This document shows positions 1-9,578 of a stretch of 64,000 nucleotides of DNA, in pieces. The notes below the pieces were generated by a model. It ran no database searches and was not told the DNA's origin. It saw nothing but the letters and a program-made list of their open reading frames with translations. Numbering within the stretch: the first letter of the stretch is position 1; every line of letters starts with the position of its first letter. The DNA is taken from positions 124,001-188,000 of the forward strand of contig NZ_RQGA01000013.1 of NCBI RefSeq assembly GCF_004769575.1, in the 5' to 3' direction. Origin of the DNA: Leptospira perdikensis (GTDB taxonomy: Bacteria > Spirochaetota > Leptospiria > Leptospirales > Leptospiraceae). Position numbers and translations under genes: made by a program.

Positions 1-690
1 TCCCGTAAAGAGTGAAATCTCTGGCATCAAATAATACGTCACATACGCAGAAATGAGTGTGGTTTTTTTGAATTCATATTCTGGTTCCGGAGGGGAAGCC
101 GATGGTTTACGAACATAATAAGGAATTCCATCATTGTCTTGTAAGTTGTTTGGTTGTGGACGCGAGAGAGGGTTTAATCCTCCGATTTTAGTCACAAAGG
201 ACCACTTCTCATACAAATAACCAAGTTTGATAAATCCAGAACCCGTATAATAATTTCCACCGGTAAACCGGTCGGTATCAGGCCCACTAGGAAATCCTAC
301 CGAACCTTCAATCACAAAGAAGTAAGGTTTATCTAAATCAAAGAAAGGTTGGTATTTAAAACCAAGATAAGTTTTTCCAATTCGTGCTGCATCCTCTCTT
401 CCTCTTTGTTGGTAGTAGTTCCAAGGTACAGAAGCATTGAGAGCAAACCTTCCATCAAAAAAATTCATCTCCGCAAAAGCTGTCGTTGTAAAAAGATGAC
501 TATTTTCCCTTGTGGATTGGTAATAATCTTGCGTCATTACCAGATAGTTGGTTGGTTTTTCTCGTTTTCCAGTAAATGGATCCACAAATCTCGCAGTCGC
601 ATTTGGACTATCCGACGAACCAGTGTGATGCGAATATATTGAAGAAAAAGAAAACAGAAAAAATATGAATACTAAAAAACTTTGTTTCAT
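1..690 (-). CDS. putative outer-membrane beta-barrel protein (3' end outside window)
   Basis: The reading frame opens at an ATG at 690 and stays open to the window edge, so about 230 N-terminal residues are visible and the C-terminus is missing. A signal peptide ([20 protein letters not shown]) is followed by aromatic-rich alternating segments such as [18 protein letters not shown] and [15 protein letters not shown], typical of beta-barrel porin-like proteins. Its start overlaps the stop of the upstream lipoprotein gene in an ATGA arrangement, so the two are translationally coupled. It is the distal visible gene of the MbnP/MbnH locus. A role as the outer-membrane component of metal handling is inferred from position only. 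No specific family was recognised. Confidence 0.7.
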   Translation of the reverse strand, partial: MKQSFLVFIFFLFSFSSIYSHHTGSSDSPNATARFVDPFTGKREKPTNYLVMTQDYYQSTRENSHLFTTTAFAEMNFFDGRFALNASVPWNYYQQRGREDAARIGKTYLGFKYQPFFDLDKPYFFVIEGSVGFPSGPDTDRFTGGNYYTGSGFIKLGYLYEKWSFVTKIGGLNPLSRPQPNNLQDNDGIPYYVRKPSASPPEPEYEFKKTTLISAYVTYYLMPEISLFTG

Positions 691-1580
691 CGTTCCACTC
701 CAGGGAAACAACCAGGGAAACTAAAAACGATATCTTCTGCTTGGAGATTCTGAAGGAGTATATTGTATAGAGAGACATTGGAGACTTTCGATATAATAAC
801 AGGTCCCGCGACTGCAGACAATTGGTCTAAAAATCGGATAGGAGTTCCCGACACAGATCGATCTTGAAAAAGCGACAATAAAGAGGTTAATATTTCTATA
901 TTACCAGAACGACCTGATTTAATTGGAATCTTACATTTAGGAGTAATGGATTTATTTCCTTGCGGAAGTAAAATAGTAACATCTTTCGCTCCTACTGTCA
1001 TTCTGATATAAATTTCTTCCCAACTCAAATTTGCAACCGCCACCACTCCTAGTGGCATATTCGAAGTCCGAGTGTTTGGATAAAGAAAACTCGCACCCGT
1101 TTCCACTGTACTATTGTACTGAGTGATGTTGGATACCGTGGAAGCAGATAAAAATGGATAGATTTTACCATACAAATCGTCCGCAGGTAAATCTAAGGGT
1201 ACAGTATACGGTGTATGTGTTTTCGCTGTGGCCGTGGAACTTCTTTCCGAACTTGAGGTGGACACACCTAATGTTTGGTTTGGTGGGTTGATTCGATAAC
1301 TACCCGTTTCCCAATTGATATAACTGCTACTTTGGATCACAATAACGTACGCCACCGAATTACTAGTCAAACTAAACTGATTTAGGTTATCATCTGCTTG
1401 GTCATCATAACTGCGAAGGTTGGTTCCGACCGCTACCGTTTGGTTGTTATTAAAAAAAATTAAGTTCTGAAGAATCGTCAATTTTTCCTTATTACTATCA
1501 CCCACCGAACCAAAAGTACAGTGAGTGACTAGTAAAGAAAGAATCGCAATGAAACTGAGCCGATAATTTTGTTCTTTCAT
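687..1580 (-). CDS. hypothetical lipoprotein in the MbnPH locus
   Basis: 297 residues with the N-terminus [21 protein letters not shown], a lipoprotein signal with Cys near residue 21. The rest is a Ser/Thr/Asn-rich secreted protein with no domain I recognise. The ATG at 1580 is preferred over a TTG one codon earlier because it gives a 4-bp ATGA overlap with the stop of mbnH. It in turn overlaps the outer-membrane gene downstream by 4 bp. The tight coupling on both sides suggests it acts with the MbnH/MbnP pair, perhaps at the periplasmic face of the inner or outer membrane. That role is inferred from context. Confidence 0.8.
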   Translation of the reverse strand: MKEQNYRLSFIAILSLLVTHCTFGSVGDSNKEKLTILQNLIFFNNNQTVAVGTNLRSYDDQADDNLNQFSLTSNSVAYVIVIQSSSYINWETGSYRINPPNQTLGVSTSSSERSSTATAKTHTPYTVPLDLPADDLYGKIYPFLSASTVSNITQYNSTVETGASFLYPNTRTSNMPLGVVAVANLSWEEIYIRMTVGAKDVTILLPQGNKSITPKCKIPIKSGRSGNIEILTSLLSLFQDRSVSGTPIRFLDQLSAVAGPVIISKVSNVSLYNILLQNLQAEDIVFSFPGCFPGVER

Positions 1581-2785
1581 CAAAAGGGGCTCGCAAACTT
1601 TGGATTGGTCAAAAACTCATTATCAGTGAGGGCCAAAAGAAAATTTACCATATCATCTCTCTCTGTTGCACTGAGTGTAAAAGGGCGAATCAACGTAGTG
1701 TTTTTAGCTGTGTGACTGACACCACCTGATTCATAATGTTGGATCACTTTTGTTAATGCATCCCTCGCACAATCTTGTTTCGTTTTTCCGGTACCGGCAG
1801 CTTTGTTCGGATTATTAACATCATCACACATAAAAGTGCCATCATGCATATAGGGATAAGTTAAACCAATGTTTCGTAGTGATGGAGCACGAAATTTTCC
1901 TATATCGGCAGAATCTCCTGTAACATCAAATAACCCTTTTTTATCATTCGGAAGAGATGCATAATACGCATCCGTATGTATGCCATTACTATGATAAAAA
2001 AACTCTTGTGAACCGGAATTTCCATGAAATGTAGTGTCAGTAAAATTAAACCCACCGTGACAATGGAAACATTCTGCTCGTTCTCCATTAAATAAGTTCA
2101 TTCCCCGAATTTCAGAAGCATTCAGAGCGCTACGATTGTTTCGAAAGTTATACTGATCAAACTTTGAATTTCCCGAAATCATCGTCCGCTGGAAACTCGC
2201 CAAGGCAAATCGTACGTTTTGTTCGTTTGCAGAGGAATCTCCAAAAGCACGTTGGAACATAGGTGCATATATCGAATTTGCATTCAATCGATTCACAAAA
2301 TCGTTATTTTGTAATCCGAGTTCCACCGGTGTTGCCCCAAACATTGGCACTCGCGATTGAATTTCCAAATTTGTCATCAAGGGATTATTCCATGTGAGAC
2401 GCGGATGGTAAGCTACATTCGAAAGATGTTGCGAATTTCTTGGGTGGATTTCACCAGTAATTCCAGAAGGAAATTCCTTCGCATCGGCAAATGCAAATTC
2501 CTGAATATGACAACTGGAACAAGACATCGACTGATCTCGCGAAAGAGAACGGTCATAAAATAAAAACCTGCCGAGTTCGACTTTCGCTTCACTCATTGGA
2601 TTAACACTAGGAACCACCGGAGTCGGAAACCCTGGAGGTAGGTTCCAGTTGTACCCAGAAGGAACAGCAAACAATAATAACAATAAATTCTTAGTGTTAT
2701 CTTCTTTGTTTGGATTGAGTCCATTCAAAAGAAACGCACATTGGAATTGTAAAACTATAAATAAGTATAAATAAATTCGATTCAT
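1580..2785 (-). CDS. mbnH: MbnH-like di-heme cytochrome c peroxidase family protein
   Basis: 401 residues, exported. Two c-type heme motifs are visible, CSSCH at residues 89-93 and CFHCH at 239-243, as in the bacterial di-heme peroxidase/MauG superfamily. Conserved stretches include [20 protein letters not shown] and YMHDG. In the characterised methanotroph system, MbnH oxidises a tryptophan of its partner MbnP to kynurenine, and MbnP binds copper. The gene directly downstream of mbnP here encodes this protein, matching the known pair. Start at ATG 2785 is supported by GGAGG four bases upstream. An N-terminal Cys16 could be a poor lipobox. The alternative is a generic cytochrome c peroxidase, but the MbnP neighbour argues for MbnH. 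Confidence 0.88.
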   Translation of the reverse strand: MNRIYLYLFIVLQFQCAFLLNGLNPNKEDNTKNLLLLLFAVPSGYNWNLPPGFPTPVVPSVNPMSEAKVELGRFLFYDRSLSRDQSMSCSSCHIQEFAFADAKEFPSGITGEIHPRNSQHLSNVAYHPRLTWNNPLMTNLEIQSRVPMFGATPVELGLQNNDFVNRLNANSIYAPMFQRAFGDSSANEQNVRFALASFQRTMISGNSKFDQYNFRNNRSALNASEIRGMNLFNGERAECFHCHGGFNFTDTTFHGNSGSQEFFYHSNGIHTDAYYASLPNDKKGLFDVTGDSADIGKFRAPSLRNIGLTYPYMHDGTFMCDDVNNPNKAAGTGKTKQDCARDALTKVIQHYESGGVSHTAKNTTLIRPFTLSATERDDMVNFLLALTDNEFLTNPKFASPF

Positions 2786-2793
2786 AAATCCTC

Positions 2794-2816
2794 CTTCGGG
2801 GAAATAATCCCCGAAG
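2794..2816 (-). promoter_or_regulatory. intercistronic hairpin between mbnP and mbnH
   Basis: A perfect 8-bp inverted repeat (CTTCGGGG / CCCCGAAG) with a 7-nt loop fills the 41-bp gap between mbnP and mbnH, ending next to the mbnH ribosome binding site (GGAGG). There is no T-run after it, so it is more likely an mRNA-processing or stability hairpin, or a modulator of mbnH translation, than a full terminator. Function is inferred. Confidence 0.5.
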
Positions 2817-2826
2817 AGTTAACCAA

Positions 2827-3747
2827 TTAAGGTTTTAAATAAAACGCAGAATGGGTTCCAGAACTCACACCCGACGCAGAAACGAGACCTGTGCGAGTGA
2901 TGACCTTAGCACACTCTGCGTTTGCATTTCCTGGCATACACATTCCAATCGCTGCCGATTTGGTGTTGGTTGTATCTAACAATTTTTGAACATCAAAGTA
3001 GACTGGGTTGGCGGACGGAACCCAGCTAGACCCTTGAGTGGAAGTAACTCGAATCGTTGGTCGATTAGGAAGTGTACAGGTAACCGAGGGAGCAGTTCCC
3101 GTACAACTTGCACTGCCCAAATGAAATGCAGAAGCCACAGTTGAACCAGAGTCGGTCGTTTTCCAATCAAATTTCATAAATATAAATCCACTGAGCCAAC
3201 TCCACTGCATTTTAGTTATATTAAAAGGTGCGGAATTCGTCGTCTCTGTCATATGATTTAAACTATAAGGAACTCCTATTTTAAACTCGAGTCCTATCAC
3301 ATTTCCAGAAGGTCTCGAAGTACGAATGATTTTATTTGTTTCCGAAGTTCCTTCTGCCGCACAGTCACTTGTTCCGTCTTCAAAGTCAAGTAAAACCACT
3401 GAAGAAGTTTGCCACTTTCCATCTGGAACTAAAGTTGCATCTACTGTCGTACCGTCGTTTAACACATATTTAACGTCATGTACATAGAATCTTGCATCTT
3501 TAATATAAAGACCGTCACTGCCAGAAACACTCACGCCAGCGACAGAACTAACTTCCGTTCCGCACTTTACGCCGACTTTGCCAGCTGCGACCATTTCAAA
3601 TGGTATTTCTACGCTACTCATTGCATTCACAACGACCAAACCAGCGAGTAAATTGGAATTATCTTCCTTTTTTTCACCCAACATCTCACAACCAAATACT
3701 GTGAGAATTGAAAATGCGACAAAAGTCATAAATGTATATAATTTCAT
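2827..3747 (-). CDS. mbnP: MbnP family copper-associated lipoprotein (four-Cys metallo-mystery pair type)
   Basis: 306 residues with a lipoprotein signal (LTVFGC, Cys20). It carries the family's Cys pattern (Cys62, Cys129, Cys215/Cys224, Cys270/Cys279), the motif YIKDARFYVHDV near residue 81 and the WSWLSGF segment (Trp182, Trp184), which resembles the region where the partner MbnH modifies a Trp in the studied homologue. Family knowledge: MbnP is a periplasmic copper-binding protein matured by MbnH. It lies immediately upstream of mbnH and downstream of a Cys/His-rich membrane protein gene, so the locus reads as one minus-strand transcription unit. Confidence 0.85.
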   Translation of the reverse strand: MKLYTFMTFVAFSILTVFGCEMLGEKKEDNSNLLAGLVVVNAMSSVEIPFEMVAAGKVGVKCGTEVSSVAGVSVSGSDGLYIKDARFYVHDVKYVLNDGTTVDATLVPDGKWQTSSVVLLDFEDGTSDCAAEGTSETNKIIRTSRPSGNVIGLEFKIGVPYSLNHMTETTNSAPFNITKMQWSWLSGFIFMKFDWKTTDSGSTVASAFHLGSASCTGTAPSVTCTLPNRPTIRVTSTQGSSWVPSANPVYFDVQKLLDTTNTKSAAIGMCMPGNANAECAKVITRTGLVSASGVSSGTHSAFYLKP

Positions 3748-3813
3748 TATAATATCCTATTTTTCTAATTTATCTTTCAAAATTGCCGAAAGACTGGCTC
3801 TTTAAATTAGGAA

Positions 3814-4281
3814 CTAGATACGTGGTGGTCTGAGTAAAGTGGGAATTCTTCCATCCTCAAGAGTGGATGAAGACTCATTAATAGTATAAAAAATCACAGA
3901 AGGAACGGTAAAACCAAAAGCTAAATTTGGTCTATCCATAGTTTGGTGGTGTGAACGTAAAGAAAGTGCATCTTTTTTTTTCTTTTTGCAAGAACATAGA
4001 TGGACTTCGCCATCTTTTGCTTCGTGGCAATTCGGTTTGAGTGCCAATTCCTTTGTGGTTTGGTGGTTATCCACATGAGCCGAAGATAAAGATTCAGTTT
4101 TCCCTTCCGAAAAGAGTTTGTCTTCTGCGTTTCCATGTTTTTCCTTTTTGGATCCATGGTTACAATGGCAGATTTTGGAATTAGACTCCAGGCAATACCC
4201 AAGTAACCCACTCCCTAAAAAAAGGAATTGGGTACAAAGAAATAAGGCCAAACTCCCGGCAATCCACCGTTTGCAGAACAT
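3814..4281 (-). CDS. small Cys/His-rich membrane-anchored protein, probable first gene of the MbnPH locus
   Basis: 155 residues. An N-terminal hydrophobic segment (about residues 8-30) is followed by a Lys-rich region carrying metal-ligand-like clusters: CHCNHG near residue 38, a CHEAKDGEVHLCSC stretch in the middle, and SHH further on. The density of Cys and His next to mbnP suggests metal binding or sensing, which is inference. It lies 66 bp upstream of mbnP on the same strand and probably heads the operon. A T9 run in the plus strand (near 3970) encodes the Lys run and could be slippage-prone. No named family was recognised. Confidence 0.68.
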   Translation of the reverse strand: MFCKRWIAGSLALFLCTQFLFLGSGLLGYCLESNSKICHCNHGSKKEKHGNAEDKLFSEGKTESLSSAHVDNHQTTKELALKPNCHEAKDGEVHLCSCKKKKKDALSLRSHHQTMDRPNLAFGFTVPSVIFYTINESSSTLEDGRIPTLLRPPRI

Positions 4282-4404
4282 CTACCCCATGCTTGACCAC
4301 CCAACCCAAAAATCGAGCCAATTTTTGGACAAATTTGGTGTCCCCCCTCCTGCCCTTTGAAAACATGGTCTTGGAACCAATGCAAACGAGCTAGAGGCCA
4401 TCAG

Positions 4405-4731
4405 ATGAAACGCACGGAACTAGAACGCAGGGAACGAGAACTGCGAAAAGCAGAAAAGAAAAAGATCCAACCTGGGGAAAAAGAAGCCATGAGCGTAGGT
4501 GACTACATCGACGCCCTATTTGGAATGTTTCGTTATGATTCGGACGAGATTTTTAATGCAGCCGAAGACGAAAACATTTTAGAACTTCTGGAAAACATGA
4601 AAATGGAACATCCAGAAAAACAATGGGATGTCATCATTCGCAAGGCTGTAAACAAAACAAAAGTGGAACAAAAAGAAAAGGCTTACGACTCCCTTCGAAT
4701 CCTTGCAGGAATTCCTGCCGTCACCGCTTAA
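4405..4731 (+). CDS. small charged hypothetical protein
   Basis: 108 residues, soluble and highly charged, with an N-terminal helical stretch rich in Glu/Arg/Lys (RTELERRERELRKAEKKK) that looks like a coiled coil, then an acidic helical domain (SVGDYIDALFGMF, LELLENMKMEHPEKQWD). The ATG at 4405 was chosen because AGAGG lies about 8 bases upstream. The longer frame from 4357 adds an unlikely N-terminus. It is divergent from the MbnPH locus and 70 bp before the phosphatase gene. Function unknown. Confidence 0.65.
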   Translation: MKRTELERRERELRKAEKKKIQPGEKEAMSVGDYIDALFGMFRYDSDEIFNAAEDENILELLENMKMEHPEKQWDVIIRKAVNKTKVEQKEKAYDSLRILAGIPAVTA

Positions 4732-4800
4732 TTCCTTTTTTTTCCCTAACAAACAGATTTACAAGGGAAGGTCTTCGTCTTATAGTTGTGACCTTCCTGT

Positions 4801-6777
4801 ATGAAACAGACCTTCACCTTCATTCTGTTATGTCTCTTTTATACCAACCTATTTGCTACTTCAAAATCTTGTCCAAACACTGATCCTGTTCCACTTTCCA
4901 GCACGGAAGGGAATACTTATGATCTTTCTCATCATTTAGTTTTTTTCACGGCAAGTCCTGCCATCCATTCCGTATCCGAAGTAACAAATCAGTTTCAAAC
5001 AACAACTTTACAAAAATCCAACGGAGTTATACCCAATTTTGGAAACACTGACAAACAATACTGGTTTTGTTTTGTCATTCACAATGATGAAACAAAACAA
5101 AAACGGATTGTCACCTACATCAAATACCCTTTACTTGATGATGTAAAATTTTTCGCATTACGAGAATCAGGTGACGTTTCAGAAAACCAACAAGGAAGAA
5201 GATTTCCGTTTAAAAATAGAGATCGGGACTACCGAGGTTTTAGTTTTGCGACTGACTTATTGCCGAAGGAAACCGTAACTTATTTTGTTGGTGTGAAAAC
5301 AGATAGCTCTGTGTCTGTACCACTTATGGTAGCGGAGGAGAAAAACTTTTATACATTTGTTTCTTTAGACACTCTATTCCAAGGTATATTTTTTGGAATC
5401 GTAGGTGTGATGAGTATCTACAATCTGTTTGTATACTTCATGGTACGAGACAAAGCATACATCTTTTATGTTTTGTATTTACTCATTGCTGCAATTTTGT
5501 TCCAATTTTCACTTCAAGGTTTATTGCCTGTTTTATTTTTTCCCAACTCACCTGAACTGGTATACAACTCTCACAACCTACTTTACTTTTTATTTTTACT
5601 CACTTGTTTCCCAATGAGTATTACCTTTATGAACTTAAAGACCAATGCTCCACTCATCCGTAAATGTTTTTTGGGACTGATGGTCATCTCTGTTATTTGT
5701 ATTTGCCTCCTTCCTTTTTTACCTTACCGCATTATGAACCAAGCAGGAGATATATTTTCGTTTTTACTCGCCTTCTTTGCTTTGTTTGTTTCTTATTACG
5801 TGGCCTTTATCAAAAAGTTCCCACCTGCGAGGTTTTATTTTTACGGATACTTTATGGTGATCGTGGGAGGGCTTGCGACGGTCCTCAAGTATATGGGATT
5901 TTTTCCAGTAAATACATTCACGGAGAATTCGTTTCAAGTCGGAATGGCGATAGAAGTACTTCTTATGGCCTTTGGACTTGGAGATAGAATCTCTGTAGTC
6001 CGCAAAGAAAAGGATAGAATTCAATTTAAAGCGGAAATCAACAAACAAAAGTTAATTGCCTACGGAAAAGAACTTAAGTTAGCCCAAAAACTTCAAGAGT
6101 CCACTCTTCCCCAAATTCTACCTAAGTTTCCAGGACTCATTATCAAAACGGGATACTTCCCCGCCTCTTTAGTTGGTGGTGATTTTTATGATCTTACCGT
6201 TTATGGGAAACACCAGATTTGTTGTTTGATCGCAGATGTAACGGGACATGGAGTTCCTGCCGCCATTGAAGCTGCCATGTTAAAGATTGCCTATATGCAA
6301 ACTCTAGCTTTTGCCAATAAACCAGGAAAAGTTTTAGAAAGTATCAACGTATCCCTTGCCGGCAATTATAAAAATCAATTCTTAACTGCCAGTGCCATCT
6401 TTATTGATTTGGATCTCAAACAACTACGGGTTGCAAATGCAGGCCATCCTGCCTTGTACAAATTCAATGAAAATTCCACAACCATCGAAGTGATCCGACC
6501 GAAAGGAAAACTCATCGGATACTCTAAAGAAGTACAATACCCAGAAGAAATTCACAATGTATCTCCCGGTGACAAAATTTTATTATTTACCGATGGGATT
6601 TGGGATTTGTGGGAAAATGGTGATTCCGGCGAACAAGAATTAATTGGTTGGTTACTTGAGCGGAAGGCTGAGTCTGTGGAATCGTTGTATGGTGGGATTG
6701 ATGAACACATTCGTCTACGGAACAAAGAAGGTCCCGCAGACGATGATATAACATTTATTTTGTTCGAAATTAACTAA
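4801..6777 (+). CDS. 7TMR-DISM receptor with SpoIIE-type serine phosphatase domain
   Basis: 658 residues. A signal peptide precedes an extracellular sensor (about residues 25-180, 7TMR-DISMED2-like), then a block of about seven membrane helices (about 185-400), a short coiled linker (KFKAEINKQKLIAYGKELKLAQKLQ-type), and a C-terminal PP2C/SpoIIE domain. The phosphatase signatures GGDFYDL (about 458) and ADVTGHGVPAA (about 478), and the C-terminal LLFTDGIWD, are all present, so the metal-binding Asp residues look intact. Such proteins usually dephosphorylate anti-anti-sigma factors in partner-switching pathways in response to an external signal. No anti-sigma gene lies next to it. No clear ribosome binding site precedes the ATG. 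Confidence 0.92.
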   Translation: MKQTFTFILLCLFYTNLFATSKSCPNTDPVPLSSTEGNTYDLSHHLVFFTASPAIHSVSEVTNQFQTTTLQKSNGVIPNFGNTDKQYWFCFVIHNDETKQKRIVTYIKYPLLDDVKFFALRESGDVSENQQGRRFPFKNRDRDYRGFSFATDLLPKETVTYFVGVKTDSSVSVPLMVAEEKNFYTFVSLDTLFQGIFFGIVGVMSIYNLFVYFMVRDKAYIFYVLYLLIAAILFQFSLQGLLPVLFFPNSPELVYNSHNLLYFLFLLTCFPMSITFMNLKTNAPLIRKCFLGLMVISVICICLLPFLPYRIMNQAGDIFSFLLAFFALFVSYYVAFIKKFPPARFYFYGYFMVIVGGLATVLKYMGFFPVNTFTENSFQVGMAIEVLLMAFGLGDRISVVRKEKDRIQFKAEINKQKLIAYGKELKLAQKLQESTLPQILPKFPGLIIKTGYFPASLVGGDFYDLTVYGKHQICCLIADVTGHGVPAAIEAAMLKIAYMQTLAFANKPGKVLESINVSLAGNYKNQFLTASAIFIDLDLKQLRVANAGHPALYKFNENSTTIEVIRPKGKLIGYSKEVQYPEEIHNVSPGDKILLFTDGIWDLWENGDSGEQELIGWLLERKAESVESLYGGIDEHIRLRNKEGPADDDITFILFEIN

Positions 6778-6800
6778 TATGCGGACTAAACGTCCGCATA
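6778..6800. terminator. hairpin at convergent gene junction
   Basis: A perfect 9-bp stem (TATGCGGAC / GTCCGCATA) with a 5-nt loop starts right after the phosphatase stop codon and overlaps the last codons of the convergent cotransporter gene. Neither strand has a good T-run, so it may block transcription weakly or protect both 3' ends rather than act as a strong intrinsic terminator. Confidence 0.5.
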
Positions 6801-8462
6801 AATCGCCGCATTCAAAAGTCTGGAGATATTATCCAAATTACGAGAAACGTCTCTATAAAGAAGGGCTGGCATCAAATTGTCTTTTTTCTGATACTTTTTC
6901 TTCTTCACTTTAGAATCATTCTTTTTAACGGAACGAATCATTTGAAAACGATACTCACGACTTTGGCTACGAATCTGTGGGTTACCAAGGATGTCAAAAG
7001 TTTCACTTTGTTCCAAGTTCACAAGCAAGATGTCGTAATGGTGTTTGAGTAAATCCATTTGGTCTTTTACCGAATGAGTGAAGGATTTATCTAAGGAAAC
7101 CTTTTGGCGGTGTGACTTTCTCATCTTTCTTGCAATTGATGCAAAATTATCACCCATTTCTTCCACAGCCTTCACTCTTTCCATAATTCCTAAAACATCT
7201 TTCGCATAGTTTCCGGTAATACCAGTTTCTTGGATTTGGTTTAGGTAGGTAAGAACTTCTGACCTTACTTGGTCTAACTCTTCTTCTTTTTTTAATACCT
7301 GGAGGACACGAGTGGCATCGTAAGGTTGTAATAAAATTTGTTCTGTTAAACGAAGGAAGTCGTATGTGTCTCGAATGATTTTTTTAGTAAACTCAACAAG
7401 TTCCACCATCGCAAGTTCTGTGGTTTTAACAGCACCAGCTTGCAAAAGACGAATGGAATCTTTGTCTTTTCCTGTTTTGGATGCAAGTCCATCCACAATG
7501 GCACTCACTACTTTGGTAATTGTATTCACAAACCAAATGAGAATCAGAGTGTTCGTGATATTAAACATCGTGTGGAAAAGAGAGATATGAAATCTTGTCG
7601 ATTCTTTATCAGTCAATGGATCCCCAGGAATCAAATCATCCACAATTCCAGTGAACAATTTAAAGAACAGTAAGGCCCAGATCACCCCGAACACATTGAA
7701 TAATGTATGTGCAAGAGCGGCCTTTTTAGCATTTCGATTTCCCGGAATGGCAGCAAGGTTTGCTGTAATCGTAGTTCCAATGTTTTCACCAAGGATCATA
7801 CCATAAGCGGCATCAATCGGTATATAACCGGAGAAAGCGAGTGTGATGGTGATAGTTGTGGAAGCAGAAGAAGATTGGATAACAATCGTTAAAAGAGCTC
7901 CAATCAAAACGAATAACAATATGGTGTTGAATCCCATATTTGTGTATTGTTGCAAAAATAGAAAACTCTCTGGATCTTTTGCACTATCAGGAACGGATGA
8001 TTTTAAATAATCCAATCCTAAAAACAAAAATCCAAATCCGATCAGGAAACTTCCCCAACCCGATCTACTTTCTTTTCTCGAGAAATTTAAAATCACTCCG
8101 GCAGCAACCGCTGGTAAAGCGAAGGATGCAATGTTGAACTTAAATCCTAAAAAAGATACAATCCATGCAGTGATGGTGGTTCCAATGTTGGCCCCCATGA
8201 TCACACCGATGGCTTGGGCGAGTGAAATTAAACCAGCATTCACAAATCCAACCACTAGAACGGTGGTTGCCGAACTGGATTGTATTGTAGATGTAATAAA
8301 TAGTCCGCTGAACACAGCGGAAACTCGATTTCTCGTCATAGACGAAAGGAAGGAACGAAGCCTATCCCCCGCCACGCGTTGTAAGGACTCACTTAGTAAT
8401 TTCATCCCATAGATGAAAATGCCGAGTCCGCCTAAAACCTGAATGAGTAGTGACCAATTCAT
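6786..8462 (-). CDS. Na+/phosphate cotransporter family protein with C-terminal PhoU-like domain
   Basis: 558 residues. The two-fold signature of the Na/Pi cotransporter II family is clear: TIQSSSATT at about residues 59-67 and VIQSSSAST at about 194-202, each within a repeat of hydrophobic helices, with GANIGTTITAW and GENIGTTITAN following. After about residue 340 the protein becomes soluble and helical, matching a PhoU-like domain that in relatives monitors phosphate status. It should move inorganic phosphate (or sometimes related anions) with sodium across the inner membrane. Start ATG at 8462. It is convergent with the phosphatase gene, with a 9-bp gap. Confidence 0.92.
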   Translation of the reverse strand: MNWSLLIQVLGGLGIFIYGMKLLSESLQRVAGDRLRSFLSSMTRNRVSAVFSGLFITSTIQSSSATTVLVVGFVNAGLISLAQAIGVIMGANIGTTITAWIVSFLGFKFNIASFALPAVAAGVILNFSRKESRSGWGSFLIGFGFLFLGLDYLKSSVPDSAKDPESFLFLQQYTNMGFNTILLFVLIGALLTIVIQSSSASTTITITLAFSGYIPIDAAYGMILGENIGTTITANLAAIPGNRNAKKAALAHTLFNVFGVIWALLFFKLFTGIVDDLIPGDPLTDKESTRFHISLFHTMFNITNTLILIWFVNTITKVVSAIVDGLASKTGKDKDSIRLLQAGAVKTTELAMVELVEFTKKIIRDTYDFLRLTEQILLQPYDATRVLQVLKKEEELDQVRSEVLTYLNQIQETGITGNYAKDVLGIMERVKAVEEMGDNFASIARKMRKSHRQKVSLDKSFTHSVKDQMDLLKHHYDILLVNLEQSETFDILGNPQIRSQSREYRFQMIRSVKKNDSKVKKKKYQKKDNLMPALLYRDVSRNLDNISRLLNAAIYADV

Positions 8463-8561
8463 AGATGTAATATTTCCAAGGTTTAATTTCTTTGATTACA
8501 ATTTGGTACCAACCTTTTATTCGGTTGCAGTATTTTTTTCCGCTGGTACTTTGTAACCAAT

Positions 8562-9047
8562 ATGTCAAAAACCATCAGCAAAGGAATGGTTGTAGGATTT
8601 TCCTATCACCTAAAGAACGCCCAGGGAGAAACTCTGGACCAATCAGACGAACCACTATTATATCTCCACGGCTGGCAAAATATCATTCCCGGTTTGGAAA
8701 AAGAACTAGAAGGATTAGTAAACGGAGATTCCAAAAATGTAACTGTACCACCTGAAGATGGTTATGGGACATATAACGAAGCTCTGATCTTTCAAGTTCC
8801 CAAAACGGAACTTCCGGCAGAAGCCGAGTTAGAAGTGGGAATGGAATTCCAAACGGATACTCCCGAAGGTAGAATGGTTCTATACCTTCAAGAGGTTCGT
8901 GATGCGGATGTCATTCTGAACGGCAATCACCCGTTAGCTGGAGAAACTCTTCACTTTGCAGTGACAATTAAGTCCATTCGCGAAGCAACAGAAGAAGAAT
9001 TACAACACGGTCACGTGCACGGTCCAGGCGGACACCACCACCACTAG
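8562..9047 (+). CDS. slyD: FKBP-type peptidyl-prolyl isomerase, SlyD type
   Basis: 161 residues. The N-terminal FKBP core (VVGFSYHLKNAQGETLDQSD, PLLYLHGWQNIIPGLEKELEG) is interrupted by the insert-in-flap domain of SlyD proteins (about residues 70-125, with PEDGYGTYNEAL before it). The C-terminus is His-rich (HGHVHGPGGHHHH), a metal-binding tail as in SlyD. It catalyses cis-trans isomerisation of prolyl bonds, chaperones nascent proteins, and in enteric bacteria helps deliver nickel. The tail suggests metal binding here too. Monocistronic by spacing. Start ATG at 8562. Confidence 0.93.
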   Translation: MSKTISKGMVVGFSYHLKNAQGETLDQSDEPLLYLHGWQNIIPGLEKELEGLVNGDSKNVTVPPEDGYGTYNEALIFQVPKTELPAEAELEVGMEFQTDTPEGRMVLYLQEVRDADVILNGNHPLAGETLHFAVTIKSIREATEEELQHGHVHGPGGHHHH

Positions 9048-9300
9048 AATTCTCTTTTTTTATTTTCTCTCTGGGTCTTCTTTCAGATTGCTTTTTTTAG
9101 AAAGGGTAATTACACTGACAGAAGATTCAGAGTATTGTTGATTTTCACCGCCGAAGTAGTCCTTTCAAGCTTGCACGCTGGTAGCTTTCCCAAGTTTTTC
9201 CCTGCATTTTTCTGGAGTTCTTACCCAAAATCCCTTTTAGGGTCCCGACGATTGTAAATCTAGAATTCCCGAGTCAACTTTAACAAACAGGACAAAAACT

Positions 9301-9564
9301 ATGTCAGTAAACATTTACGTTGGCAACCTCTCTTACGATATGACTGAAGGTAAACTCAGTGAGCTTTTCGGAGCACACGGAGCAGTAACTTCTGCAAAAA
9401 TCATCACTGACCAGTATTCTGGCCGTTCTAAAGGTTTCGGATTCATCGAAATGAAAGATGGAAAAGAAGCTGATAACGCAATTAAAGAACTTAACGGAAA
9501 GAACATTCTTAACCGTGAGATGAAAGTAAACATCGCAAAACCTAAAACTAACAACTGGAGATAA
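9301..9564 (+). CDS. single-RRM RNA-binding protein
   Basis: 87 residues forming a single RNA recognition motif. RNP2 is IYVGNL at residues 5-10 and RNP1 is KGFGFIEM at 44-51, both with the aromatic residues needed to stack on RNA bases. Small RRM proteins of this type in bacteria are often cold-inducible and may act as RNA chaperones. That role is inferred here. AGGA lies about 8 bases before the ATG. A 253-bp leader without a gene precedes it and may be a long regulated 5' UTR. A strong terminator follows directly, so the gene is monocistronic. Confidence 0.93.
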   Translation: MSVNIYVGNLSYDMTEGKLSELFGAHGAVTSAKIITDQYSGRSKGFGFIEMKDGKEADNAIKELNGKNILNREMKVNIAKPKTNNWR

Positions 9565-9578
9565 TCTAGTTCGTTAAA

